Shown here in pieces: positions 19,041-27,800 of a stretch of 64,000 nt of DNA. The notes under the pieces are model-generated. The model was not told the DNA's origin. It saw only the letters and a list, made by a program, of their open reading frames with translations, and did no database searches. The DNA is from Planctomycetota bacterium. GTDB lineage: Bacteria; Planctomycetota; B15-G4. Position 1 is the stretch's first letter. Each line of letters begins with the position of its first letter. Both the position numbers and the translations under genes were made by a program. The stretch is taken from positions 1 through 64,000 of the forward strand of contig JAJDEO010000004.1 in assembly GCA_029259745.1 (NCBI GenBank). Reading direction: 5' to 3'.

Positions 19041-20396
19041 GTGCACTACGTCCAGAACACTGACACCGACCGCGATGCAATGCTCGCGACGATTGGCGCC
19101 GACAGCGTCGATGAACTCATGGCGGTCATCCCGCCCGATTGTCGCTTCGAGGGCGACCTCGACATCGGGCCGGCGCTGACCGAAGACGAGCTCTACCGCC
19201 ACCTCAAGTCGCTCGCCGCGCGCAACATCTCGGCCGACGACAAGCCGAGCTTCCTCGGCGCTGGTGCGTACCGGCACTTCTGCCCGGCGCTCGTCGACAA
19301 CCTCGTCTCGCGCACGGAGTACTGGACGGCCTACACGCCGTACCAGCCCGAAGCGAGCCAGGGCACGCTGACGACGATCTACGAGTGGCAGACGATGATG
19401 ACGCGCCTGACGGGCTCGGACGTCTCGAACGCTTCGCTCTACGACGGCGCAACGGCGGTCGTCGAGGCCGTGATGATGGCGCTGCGCACGAAGCGCAAGA
19501 GCGACACCGTGCTCGTCAGCAAGGGCGTGCACCCTGACGCGCGCGGCTGTCTGCAAACGTACATGCGCAGCCTCGGCGTGACCCTGATCGAGGTCGACCT
19601 CGACGGCGGGCGCACCGACCCGGCCGCGCTCACGGCGGCCGTGCCTGAAGGCGCGAACGTCGCGGCCATCGCGATCCAGAGCCCCAACGTCTACGGCATC
19701 GTCGAAGACGTGAAGAGCTGCTGCGACGCGATCCACGCCGCGGACGCACTCAGCGTCGTGTCTGCCGACCCCGTGTCACTGTCGGTGCTCGAAGCGCCGG
19801 GCAACCTCGGCGCCGACATGATCTGCGGCGAGGCCACGGGCATGGGCAACGGCCCGTGGTTCGGCGGCCCGGGCGTCGGCTACCTCTGCGGACGCATGGA
19901 CCACGTGCGCCAGATGCCAGCGCGCATCGCAGGCGAAACCGTCGACGGCGAGGGACGCCGCGCGATCGTCCTCACGTTCCAGACGCGCGAGCAGCACATC
20001 CGTCGCACCAAGGCCACGAGCAACATCTGCACGAGTCAGCAGCTCATGGCCCTGCGCGCGACGATCTGGATGACGCTGCTCGGCAAGGACGGCTTCGCGG
20101 AACTCGGCGAGGTCAACCTCAGCCGCGCCCACTACGCCGCCGACGCGATCGCCGCGCTGAGTGGCTACGAGCTCGCCTTCCCCGACCAGCCGTTCTTCAA
20201 CGAGTTCACGATCCGCACGCCGATCCCGGCTGCTGACGTGAACCGGCGCCTCAAGGACGACCACGGCATCCTCGGCGGGTTCGACGGTTCGCGCCTCGAC
20301 CCGGCCGACACTCACACGCTGATCCTCGCGGTCACCGACATGAACACGAAGTCCGAGATCGACGCGCTCGTCTCGGCGCTGGAGACGATCCGATGA
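19041..20396 (+). CDS. gcvPA: Glycine dehydrogenase (decarboxylating) subunit 1
   Basis: The GTG at 19041 is chosen because subunit-1 proteins begin with Y(I/V)xNT(D)xDRxAML, and here HYVQNTDTDRDAMLATIGADSVDEL starts directly after it; a GAGAG element lies upstream. The upstream in-frame ATG would add an atypical basic tail. The product (452 residues) is the N-terminal half of the P protein, which with subunit 2 forms the PLP-dependent heterodimer. Motifs include FLGAGAYRHFCPALVDNL, YTPYQPEASQGTLTTIYEWQTMM, ASLYDGATAVVEA and TGMGNGPWFGGPGVGYL. It overlaps gcvPB by 4 nt (ATGA). Confidence 0.95.
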   Translation: MHYVQNTDTDRDAMLATIGADSVDELMAVIPPDCRFEGDLDIGPALTEDELYRHLKSLAARNISADDKPSFLGAGAYRHFCPALVDNLVSRTEYWTAYTPYQPEASQGTLTTIYEWQTMMTRLTGSDVSNASLYDGATAVVEAVMMALRTKRKSDTVLVSKGVHPDARGCLQTYMRSLGVTLIEVDLDGGRTDPAALTAAVPEGANVAAIAIQSPNVYGIVEDVKSCCDAIHAADALSVVSADPVSLSVLEAPGNLGADMICGEATGMGNGPWFGGPGVGYLCGRMDHVRQMPARIAGETVDGEGRRAIVLTFQTREQHIRRTKATSNICTSQQLMALRATIWMTLLGKDGFAELGEVNLSRAHYAADAIAALSGYELAFPDQPFFNEFTIRTPIPAADVNRRLKDDHGILGGFDGSRLDPADTHTLILAVTDMNTKSEIDALVSALETIR

Positions 20397-21976
20397 CGTC
20401 GACCGATTCACACGTCGGACAAGACGACCACAACGTCGCCGTGGCACGCACGGCCTTCGCGCGCGCCGACTACCCCGGCGCAGCCGATGCCGAGCACCAG
20501 GGCCCGGTCACGATCTTCGACATCTCCGTCCCCGGGCGGCGCGCCGTGCGTCCCCCGCCGCTGCAGGTTCCCGCCGTCGACGCGAACTCCGTCCTCCCGG
20601 CCGGCAGCGTCCGTAAAGAGCGCGCCGATCTGCCCGAGGTCGGCGAACTCGACGCGATGCGTCACTACACGCGCCTCTCGACGCTGAACTTCTCGATCGC
20701 CAACGCCTTCTATCCGCTGGGCTCGTGCACGATGAAGTACAACCCGCTCATCAACGAGCGGGTCGCCGGCATCGAAGGCCAGGCCAACCTGCACCCGATG
20801 CAGCCGGACGACGAGTGCCAGGGCATGCTCGAGTTGTGCTGGCGCACGCAGCAGGTGCTGATCGAGATCAGTGGACTCGACGACGTGTCGATCCACCCGG
20901 CGGCCGGAGCGCACGGCGAGCTGACGGCGCTGATGTGCATGCGCGCGGCGCTTGATGATCGCGGCGACCAGCACAAGATGGTCATCCTGATTCCCGACAG
21001 TGCCCATGGCACGAACCCGGCCTCGTGCACGATGGCCGGCTTCTCGACGCGCGAGCTCAAGAGCAACAAGAGCGGTCGCGTCGACATGGACGACCTCGCA
21101 ACCAAGATCGGCGACGGCAAGGACATCGCCGGCCTGATGATCACCAACCCCTCGACGCTCGGCCTGTTCGAGCCGAACATCAAGGTGATCTGCGAAAAGA
21201 TCCACGAGGCAGGCGGCTTCGTCTACATGGATGGCGCCAACATGAACGCGATCGTCGGCAAGGCGCGCCCGGGCGACTTCGGCGTCGACGTCATGCACTA
21301 CAACCTGCACAAGACGTTCAGCCAGCCGCACGGTGGCGGTGGCCCGGGTGCGGGGCCGATCGCTGTTCGCGAGACCCTCGCACCTTACTTGCCGGTGCCG
21401 AAGATCGAACGCCGCGACGCCAAGGACGGCGAGAACGGCAACGACGACGGGCACTGGTTCGACACGATCTGGAGTTCGCCGAAGAGCATCGGACGCACGC
21501 GCGGGTTCATGACCAACGCGGGTGTCATGGTGCGCAGCTACACGTACATTCGTGCCAACGGCTCGGACGGCTTGAAGGCCGTGGCCGAGAACGCCGTGAT
21601 CAACGCGAACTACCTGCGCGCGCGACTGCGCGACGTGTTCCGCGTCTGGATTGATGAGCCCTGCATGCACGAGTTCGTCGCCACGGCGAAGGGCTTGCCG
21701 AACGACATCAAGGCCACGGACATCGCCAAGCGCCTGATCGACTACGGCATCCACCCGCCGACGATCTACTTCCCGCTCATCGTTCCCGAGGCACTCATGA
21801 TCGAGCCGACGGAGACGGAGTCGAAGGAGACGCTCGACCACTTCGTCGAGGTCATGAAGGCCCTGCGTGCCGAGATCGACAGCGACCCCCAGACCGTCAA
21901 GACGGCGCCCCACACGCGCTCGATCGGTCGCCCCGACGAAGTCGCTGCCGTGAAGAACCCGCGCGTCACGGCGTAG
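20393..21976 (+). CDS. gcvPB: Glycine dehydrogenase (decarboxylating) subunit 2
   Basis: A 527-residue PLP-binding half of glycine decarboxylase. The cofactor lysine lies in the MHYNLHKTFSQPHGGGGPG motif. Other family blocks are FYPLGSCTMKYNP, HPMQPDDECQGML, AGAHGELTALMCMRA, DSAHGTNPASCTMAGF and YFPLIVPEALMIEPTETESKETLDHF. The start overlaps the gcvPA stop (ATGA), implying translational coupling. Together the four genes make a full glycine cleavage or, in reverse, glycine synthase module apart from the L protein. The operon ends in a GC-rich hairpin. Confidence 0.97.
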   Translation: MTSTDSHVGQDDHNVAVARTAFARADYPGAADAEHQGPVTIFDISVPGRRAVRPPPLQVPAVDANSVLPAGSVRKERADLPEVGELDAMRHYTRLSTLNFSIANAFYPLGSCTMKYNPLINERVAGIEGQANLHPMQPDDECQGMLELCWRTQQVLIEISGLDDVSIHPAAGAHGELTALMCMRAALDDRGDQHKMVILIPDSAHGTNPASCTMAGFSTRELKSNKSGRVDMDDLATKIGDGKDIAGLMITNPSTLGLFEPNIKVICEKIHEAGGFVYMDGANMNAIVGKARPGDFGVDVMHYNLHKTFSQPHGGGGPGAGPIAVRETLAPYLPVPKIERRDAKDGENGNDDGHWFDTIWSSPKSIGRTRGFMTNAGVMVRSYTYIRANGSDGLKAVAENAVINANYLRARLRDVFRVWIDEPCMHEFVATAKGLPNDIKATDIAKRLIDYGIHPPTIYFPLIVPEALMIEPTETESKETLDHFVEVMKALRAEIDSDPQTVKTAPHTRSIGRPDEVAAVKNPRVTA

Positions 21977-21993
21977 CACGAGTCGTCACGCAG

Positions 21994-22032
21994 ACGCGCC
22001 CGCGACTGACATCACGTCGGTCGCGGGCGCGT
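21994..22032. terminator. Hairpin between convergent gcvPB and usp genes
   Basis: A perfect 13-bp stem (ACGCGCCCGCGAC at 21994-22006 pairing with GTCGCGGGCGCGT at 22020-22032) with a 13-nt loop stands between the ends of two convergent genes. There is no clear T tract on the plus strand, so it may be a weak or bidirectional terminator. Confidence 0.6.
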
Positions 22033-22076
22033 TGCGCATCAGAACGTCGCCCTTCAGAGCACCGGGCGGCGCGGCG

Positions 22077-22931
22077 TCACTTCACCGTGATGACCGGCAC
22101 CTCGCTCGTGCGGACGACGCGTTCGGCCGTCGAGCCGAGCAGCACATGGTCGAGACCCGAGAGGCCGCGCGTGGCCATGACGATGAGGTCGGCGTCGATG
22201 CGGTTCGCCATCTCGACGAGTGTCGCCGACGGGAGCCCGACGTCGACTTCCGGGCGAGCCTTGGCTCCAGCGTCAGTCGCGCGCGTGACGAACGTCCCGA
22301 GCACTTCCTCGGCTGCGCCGCGCAGGTCTTGCTCGTACTGAGCGCCGATGGGCGAGGGCATGCCGTAGATCGACGTGCTCGGTGAGGGCGCGATGACGTG
22401 GCCGACGACGACTTCGGCGTCGTAGAGGTTCGCGAGCGCCGTCGCCTCGTCGACACAGCGAGCCGAGAGATCTGACAAATCGATCGCGCAGAGCACGCGT
22501 TCGACCGACTTCAGGTCGGCTTTCTCGCGCACCGTGAGCACCGGCACGTTGGCGTTCTGAACGACTCGCGACGCCACACTGCCGAGGAGCGCATACGTCA
22601 GCCCCGTCCGCCCCTGCGTTCCGATGCAGATCAGCTCCGCTCCGAGATCGCCCGCTTCGCGGAGGATGCCTTGGTCAGCCGTTGCGGCCTTCTTGATGAT
22701 GCGCTGGTCGAGCACGTCGTCGACGCCGGCCGCGGCGAGGAACTGCCTGAGCTCGTCGGCGGCTGTGTCCTCGTGATCGGCATGCAGCGCTAGCGTGTGC
22801 CCCGTCGCCAAGATGTGGACGACATCGAGCCGCGCTCCGGTGCGTCGCGCCAGGCTCGCGGCAGCGGCCAGGGCATGCTTGGCCTGCTCCGAAAAGTCGG
22901 TTGCGACAGTGATTCTGCTATAGAGCGACAT
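22077..22931 (-). CDS. Tandem universal stress protein (two UspA domains)
   Basis: A 284-residue cytosolic protein made of two UspA domains (residues ~1-145 and ~150-284). Domain 1 begins YSRITVATDFSEQAKHALAAA and ends in the nucleotide loop GTQGRTGLTYALLGSVASRVV..ANVPVLTV. Domain 2 begins VERVLCAIDLSDLSARCVDEA and ends ATRGLSGLDHVLLGSTAERVVRTSEVPVITV. Both keep the G-x2-G-x9-G-S/T pattern, so both can probably bind ATP. Usp proteins assist survival under stress. The gene is divergent from tetR with ~140 nt between start codons, a region that includes the tetR palindrome. Confidence 0.93.
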   Translation of the reverse strand: MSLYSRITVATDFSEQAKHALAAAASLARRTGARLDVVHILATGHTLALHADHEDTAADELRQFLAAAGVDDVLDQRIIKKAATADQGILREAGDLGAELICIGTQGRTGLTYALLGSVASRVVQNANVPVLTVREKADLKSVERVLCAIDLSDLSARCVDEATALANLYDAEVVVGHVIAPSPSTSIYGMPSPIGAQYEQDLRGAAEEVLGTFVTRATDAGAKARPEVDVGLPSATLVEMANRIDADLIVMATRGLSGLDHVLLGSTAERVVRTSEVPVITVK

Positions 22932-23023
22932 GGTTCGCGTCTCCGAGGTCGTCGTGAACCGTCCAGGGTAGCAAGCCCCATCTGACCGAGAAATCGGCTA
23001 CCGGAAGACTCAGGGTTGCGCGT

Positions 23024-23045
23024 GATTCAATCGTTTGATTGAATC
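23024..23045. promoter_or_regulatory. Probable TetR operator
   Basis: A 22-bp inverted repeat with perfect 9-bp arms, GATTCAATC and GATTGAATC, around a 4-nt centre (GTTT). It is AT-rich within GC-rich DNA and ends 24 nt before the tetR start codon. Size and position fit the autoregulatory operator of a TetR repressor that also controls the downstream efflux genes; the divergent usp promoter could also be affected. The assignment is by position and symmetry. Confidence 0.65.
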
Positions 23046-23069
23046 TGCATCCGCCCACGAGCCTTGCCG

Positions 23070-23759
23070 ATGTCTCCGTCCCCCATGCCCCCGTCGCGCC
23101 CCGCCTCACAACCAACGCGCGCGGCCCTGCTCGATGCCGCCGAGCGCCTGTTCGCCGAGAGCGGGTTCCACGCCGTCGGCATTCGCGAGATCTCGAGTCT
23201 GGCGGGCACCAACGTCGCAGCGATCAGCTACCACTTCGGCAGTAAGGGCGATCTCTATGTCGCCGTGATGCGCCGCGCCTTCGACGAACGCGAGACCCTC
23301 GACGCCTGGCACGTCCTCGAACCCACGCCGCAAACCGCGGCCGAAGCGACGCTGGCTCTCGTCACGTTCACGCGCCGATTCACGGACCGCGTGATGGCCG
23401 GTGAGCAGGCCCAGCGCCTCTGCCGACTCCTGATCCGCGAGAGCTGGCGCCCCAGTGAGGCCCTCGGCGACATTGCGAACGGCTTCTTCCATCCTCACGA
23501 ACAACGCATCACCGACGCGCTCGTGCCGCTATCACCAGGTCTCGACCTGCTCGCAAGGCGCCTTCACGCCCGCAGCCTCTTCGGGCAACTCCTCTTCCCC
23601 ACGCTTTTCCGACCGTTCATCGAGGTCACCGACGGTGTCGACCTTTCCGACGCCGACGTCTTGCGCACCCACGCCGATCACGTCATCCGAGTGACGCTCA
23701 GTGCACTCGACGTCGATCGCGACCTCGTCGACCGCGCCCTCCAGAAGGCCGCCCCATGA
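23070..23759 (+). CDS. TetR/AcrR-family repressor of the efflux operon
   Basis: A 229-residue regulator, starting at MSPSPMPP. The N-terminal HTH is clear: TRAALLDAAERLFAESGFHAVGIREISSLAGTNVAAISYHFGSKGDLYVAVM (residues ~12-65), the hallmark pattern of TetR proteins including the YHFGSK recognition helix. The helical C-terminal ligand domain has the length and layout of the CerR/DUF1956-type group. It begins an operon: its stop overlaps the start of the adaptor gene by 4 nt, so repressor and pump are probably co-transcribed and self-regulated through the palindrome upstream. Confidence 0.92.
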   Translation: MSPSPMPPSRPASQPTRAALLDAAERLFAESGFHAVGIREISSLAGTNVAAISYHFGSKGDLYVAVMRRAFDERETLDAWHVLEPTPQTAAEATLALVTFTRRFTDRVMAGEQAQRLCRLLIRESWRPSEALGDIANGFFHPHEQRITDALVPLSPGLDLLARRLHARSLFGQLLFPTLFRPFIEVTDGVDLSDADVLRTHADHVIRVTLSALDVDRDLVDRALQKAAP

Positions 23760-24898
23760 CAGCCCACACACTTGCCGCCGCACTTCTCGCATGGCTCGCC
23801 TTCGCGACGCCGAGCCACGCTCAGTTCCCGCCGAGCCCGGTACGCGTCGATGCAGCGCGGTCCGAGACGGTGGGCGAGAAGCGACTCGTCACGGGCGACG
23901 TGCGCGCGCGGCGGACGTCGCTCGTGGCCTCGCGCGAAGCCGGTGTGCTCTTGGAGCTGCCCGTGCGCGAGGGCGACATCGTGGCCGCCGGTGACCTCCT
24001 CGGAAAGCTCGATGGCACGCGCCTCGAGCTGGAAGTCTCGATCGTCGCCGCGCAGGCCGACTCGGCCCGTGCGCTGATCGCCGAGCGCGAGAACGACGTC
24101 GCTCAGACGGCTCGCGACCTCGAGACGCTGCGTGACCTCGCGTCGCGCTCGGCCGCGAATCCGAAGGAGCTCGCAGACGCCGAAACGGCCGCGGCCGTGG
24201 CCGGCGCGCGGCGGGACCAGGCACAGCTGGACGTCGAGATCCTCCAGACGCGTCGGGCGCTGCTCATGCAACGTCTCGCCGACACGACGCTGCGCGCGCC
24301 ATTCGACGGACTCGTCGTGCGTCGCACGGCGGAGGTCGGTCAGTGGGTCGGCGAGGGCAACGACATCGTCGAGCTCGTGTCGCACGATGATCTCGAGGCC
24401 TGGCTCGAAGTTCCCCAGCGCTACCTGGCCTCGACGCGCGCCAACGCCAACACGCTGCACATGCGACTCGACGCGACGGGCGAGGAGTTCGATGCGCCCG
24501 CCCCGCGCATCCTCGCGCTCGTCGATCCGCTCGCGCGCACGTTCTCGATCATCGCCCCGATCCCCGCGGGCACTGACTCGTTCGCGGCGGGCATGTCCGT
24601 GACGGCGTGGGTCCCGACCGGCACCACGACCGAGCGCATCACCGTGTCGTCCGACGCCATCCTGCGCAACGACGTCGGCACGTTCGTCTACGTCGCACAG
24701 CCACCCGCCGACGACCAGTCGCCGCACGTCGCGATGCCCATGCCCGTCACCGTCCTCTTCCGTACCGAGAACCGTGTCGTCGTCGACGCCGCGCTCGCGC
24801 CCGGAACCCCGGTCGTCGTCGAAGGCAACGAGCGGCTCTTCCCGATGGCGCCGATCGCACCCCAGCCGGCCACCGGCAACGAGAGCAGCAACGGATGA
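23756..24898 (+). CDS. RND efflux periplasmic adaptor (membrane fusion protein)
   Basis: A 380-residue HlyD/AcrA-type adaptor. It has a signal peptide (MTAHTLAAALLAWLAFATPSHAQ), then a split barrel-sandwich/lipoyl domain (GDVRARRTSLVASREAGVLLELPVREGDIVAAGDLLGKLD and LRAPFDGLVVRRTAEVGQWVGEGNDIVELV), with an alpha-helical hairpin between them (~residues 95-175). A beta-barrel and a membrane-proximal domain follow. Adaptors bridge an inner-membrane RND permease to the outer-membrane channel. The start overlaps tetR and the stop overlaps the permease start (ATGA), so the three genes are translationally coupled. There is no lipobox cysteine, so it is a soluble periplasmic adaptor. Confidence 0.93.
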   Translation: MTAHTLAAALLAWLAFATPSHAQFPPSPVRVDAARSETVGEKRLVTGDVRARRTSLVASREAGVLLELPVREGDIVAAGDLLGKLDGTRLELEVSIVAAQADSARALIAERENDVAQTARDLETLRDLASRSAANPKELADAETAAAVAGARRDQAQLDVEILQTRRALLMQRLADTTLRAPFDGLVVRRTAEVGQWVGEGNDIVELVSHDDLEAWLEVPQRYLASTRANANTLHMRLDATGEEFDAPAPRILALVDPLARTFSIIAPIPAGTDSFAAGMSVTAWVPTGTTTERITVSSDAILRNDVGTFVYVAQPPADDQSPHVAMPMPVTVLFRTENRVVVDAALAPGTPVVVEGNERLFPMAPIAPQPATGNESSNG

Positions 24899-27800
24899 AG
24901 ATCGTCGACACCGCCGTGCGTCAGCCCGTCACCGTCGCCGTGGGCGTGATCCTCGTCGTGCTCGTCGGCCTCGTCGGCTTGCAGCGGATTCCGATCCAGC
25001 TCACCCCCAACGTCGAGGACACGATCGTCGCGGTCACCACGTTCTGGGAGGGCGCGAGTCCGCAGGAGGTCGAGCAAGAAGTCGTCGACAGCCAGGAGGA
25101 GAAGCTCCAGGGCATCGCCAACCTCGAAGCCATCACCAGCACGTCGCAGCAGAGCACAGGCACGGTGCGACTCGAGTTCGCGACGGGGACACCGAAGACC
25201 GAGGCGCTGCGCGAGACGAGCGACAAGCTGCGCGAAGTGCCCGACTATCCGGACAACGTCGACGAGCCCGTCATCGAGGCCTCCGACCCCGACAACCGCG
25301 ACTACATCGCGTGGGTGCTGCTGCAGTGCGACGACCCGGACTTCGATGTACGCACGCTCCAAGACTTCGCCGACGACCGCATCAAGCCGCGCCTCGAACG
25401 CATCGACGGCATGTCGGAGATCAACGTGCTCGGCGGGCGCGAGCGCGAGGTGCAGATCCGCTTCGACCCCGTGCGCCTGGCGCAGCTCGGCATTCCAGTC
25501 CCCGAACTCATCACCGCCATCACCCGCACGAATCGCAACGTCTCGGCCGGCAGGTTGACCGAGGACAAGTCGAACGTGCGCGTGCGTCTCGTCAGTCAGT
25601 ACACGTCGCTCGACGCCATCGAGAACACGGTCGTCCGCGAGACGGCCGGCGGTCCGATCCTCGTCCGCGACGTCGCCGAAGTCTTCCAAACGTACAAGGA
25701 ACCGACGGGCTTCGTGCGTTCGGCCGGTCGGCCGGCCGTGGCAATCAACGCCCAGAAGGAAGTGGGCGCGAACATCATGGAAGTGGTGGCGCGGCTCGAC
25801 AGCGAGATCGAAGCGCTCAACGCACCGGATGGACTGCTGGCCGCCAAGGCCCGCGAGCTCGGGATCGACGGCAAGCTCACGATCGGAAAGGTCTACGACC
25901 AGACCATCTACATCGACGACGCACTCGAACTCGTGCAGAGCAACATCTGGCTCGGTGGTTCGCTCGCGATCCTCGTGCTGCTGCTCTTCCTGCGTTCGAT
26001 CCGCTCGGCCGGCATCGTGGCGCTGGCGATCCCGATCTCCGTGATCGGTGCGATCGCGGCGATGGTCGCCCTCGGCCGCTCGATCAACGTGATCAGCCTG
26101 GCTGGGATGGCGTTCGCGGTCGGGATGGTGGTCGACAATGCGATCGTCGTGCTGGAGAACATCTACCGGCATCTCGAGATGGGCAAGACGCCGATGAAGG
26201 CCGCGCTCGACGGGGCGAGGGAGGTCTTCGGTGCCGTCGTGGCCGCGACGCTCACGACCGTCGTCGTCTTCATCCCGATCCTGCTCATCGAACAGGAGGC
26301 CGGCCAGCTCTTCCGCGACATCGCGCTCGCCATCGTCGCGGCTGTCTCGCTGAGTCTCGTGGTCTCTGTCACAGTGATCCCGTCGAGCGCTGCTCGCCTT
26401 CTCAAAGCGCGCGACAACAACGGCATCGCGAAACGCAGCTGGATCGCCGACAAGATCGCCGACCTCGTGCACTGGCTCTGTGGCAGCACGCTCGCGCGCC
26501 TCGCGATCGTCACGGTGCTCACGGCGGCATCGCTCTTCGGCACCTACATGCTGCTCCCACCGCTCGACTACCTCCCGCAGGGCAACCGCAACCTCGTCTT
26601 CGGTCTCATCATCCCGCCGCCGGGCTACAACCTCGATCAGCTCAGCGAGATCGGCCGGCGCATCGAGGAGACGATGAGCCCGTACTACGAGGCGGGCAAG
26701 CTCGAGCCAGGGACACCCGAGCACGACGCGGCGCAGGCTGCGTTGCCGTCCGTGCCGACGTTCGACTTCATGAAGAACGCGCCCGGCGATCCCGTCGTGC
26801 CTCCGCCGATCGAGAACTACTTCCTCGTGACGTTCGACGGGATCATGTTCCACGGCGCCGTCGCGCAGGAGCCCGAACGCGTCGTCGACCTCATGCCGCT
26901 CTTCCAGCACGCGACGCGCGCCGAGGTGGCCCCTGGCCTCTTGGCCTTCGGGTTCCAGGTGCCACTCTTCCAGCTCGGTGGCTCGACCGGCTCGGCCGTG
27001 AAGGTGAACTTCTCGGGCGACGATCTCGACGAGGTGACGCGCGCGGCGATGCTCGCCTACGTCGACTTCATCGAGATCTTCGAAGTGTTCGGCGTGCAGC
27101 CCGACCCGTCGAACTTCAACATCCCCGGCCCCGAGCTGCAGGTCATTCCCGATCTCGTGCGACTCGGCGAGCTCGGCATGACACCCGCCGACCTCGGCGC
27201 TGCAGTGCAAGTGCTCGGCGACGGCGCGATCCTCGGCGACTATCGCATCGGCGGACAGAGCATCGATCTCAAGCTCGTCTCGAACACGGTCAACACCGAT
27301 GCATCGCTGCAACAGTTGGCCGACGCACCGCTGGCGACACCGGGCGGGGCACGCGTGCCCTTGGCCAGCCTCGCTCAGCTCAATCGCGTCAACGCGCCGC
27401 CGCAGATCAATCGCAAGTCGCGCCAGCGTTCCGTGACGTTGCAGATCACGCCGCCGCAGGGCATGCCGCTCGAGCAGGCCGTCACGCTCATCGACGAGAC
27501 GCTGACGCGCTACCGCACCGAAGGGCTCATCCCGCCCACCGTCGACACCGACTACACGGGCTCGGCGAGCAAGCTCGCGGCCGTCACGCGCGCGATGCTC
27601 GGCGACGGCACGATCTTCGGAACGCTGTCGAGTTCACTCGTGCTCGCACTCCTCGTCGTCTACCTGCTCATGTGCGTGCTGTTCCAGAGCTTCGTGCGAC
27701 CGCTCATCATCATGTTCAGCGTGCCGCTCGCGACACTGGGTGGATTCGCGGCGCTCTTCGGCGTCTTCATCTGGAGCGTCACGGACCGCTACCTCCCCAT

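Noticed and set aside
24688..27312. 874-codon minus-strand frame over the RND permease
   Set aside because: Antisense composition shadow without any domain; the sense strand has a textbook permease.
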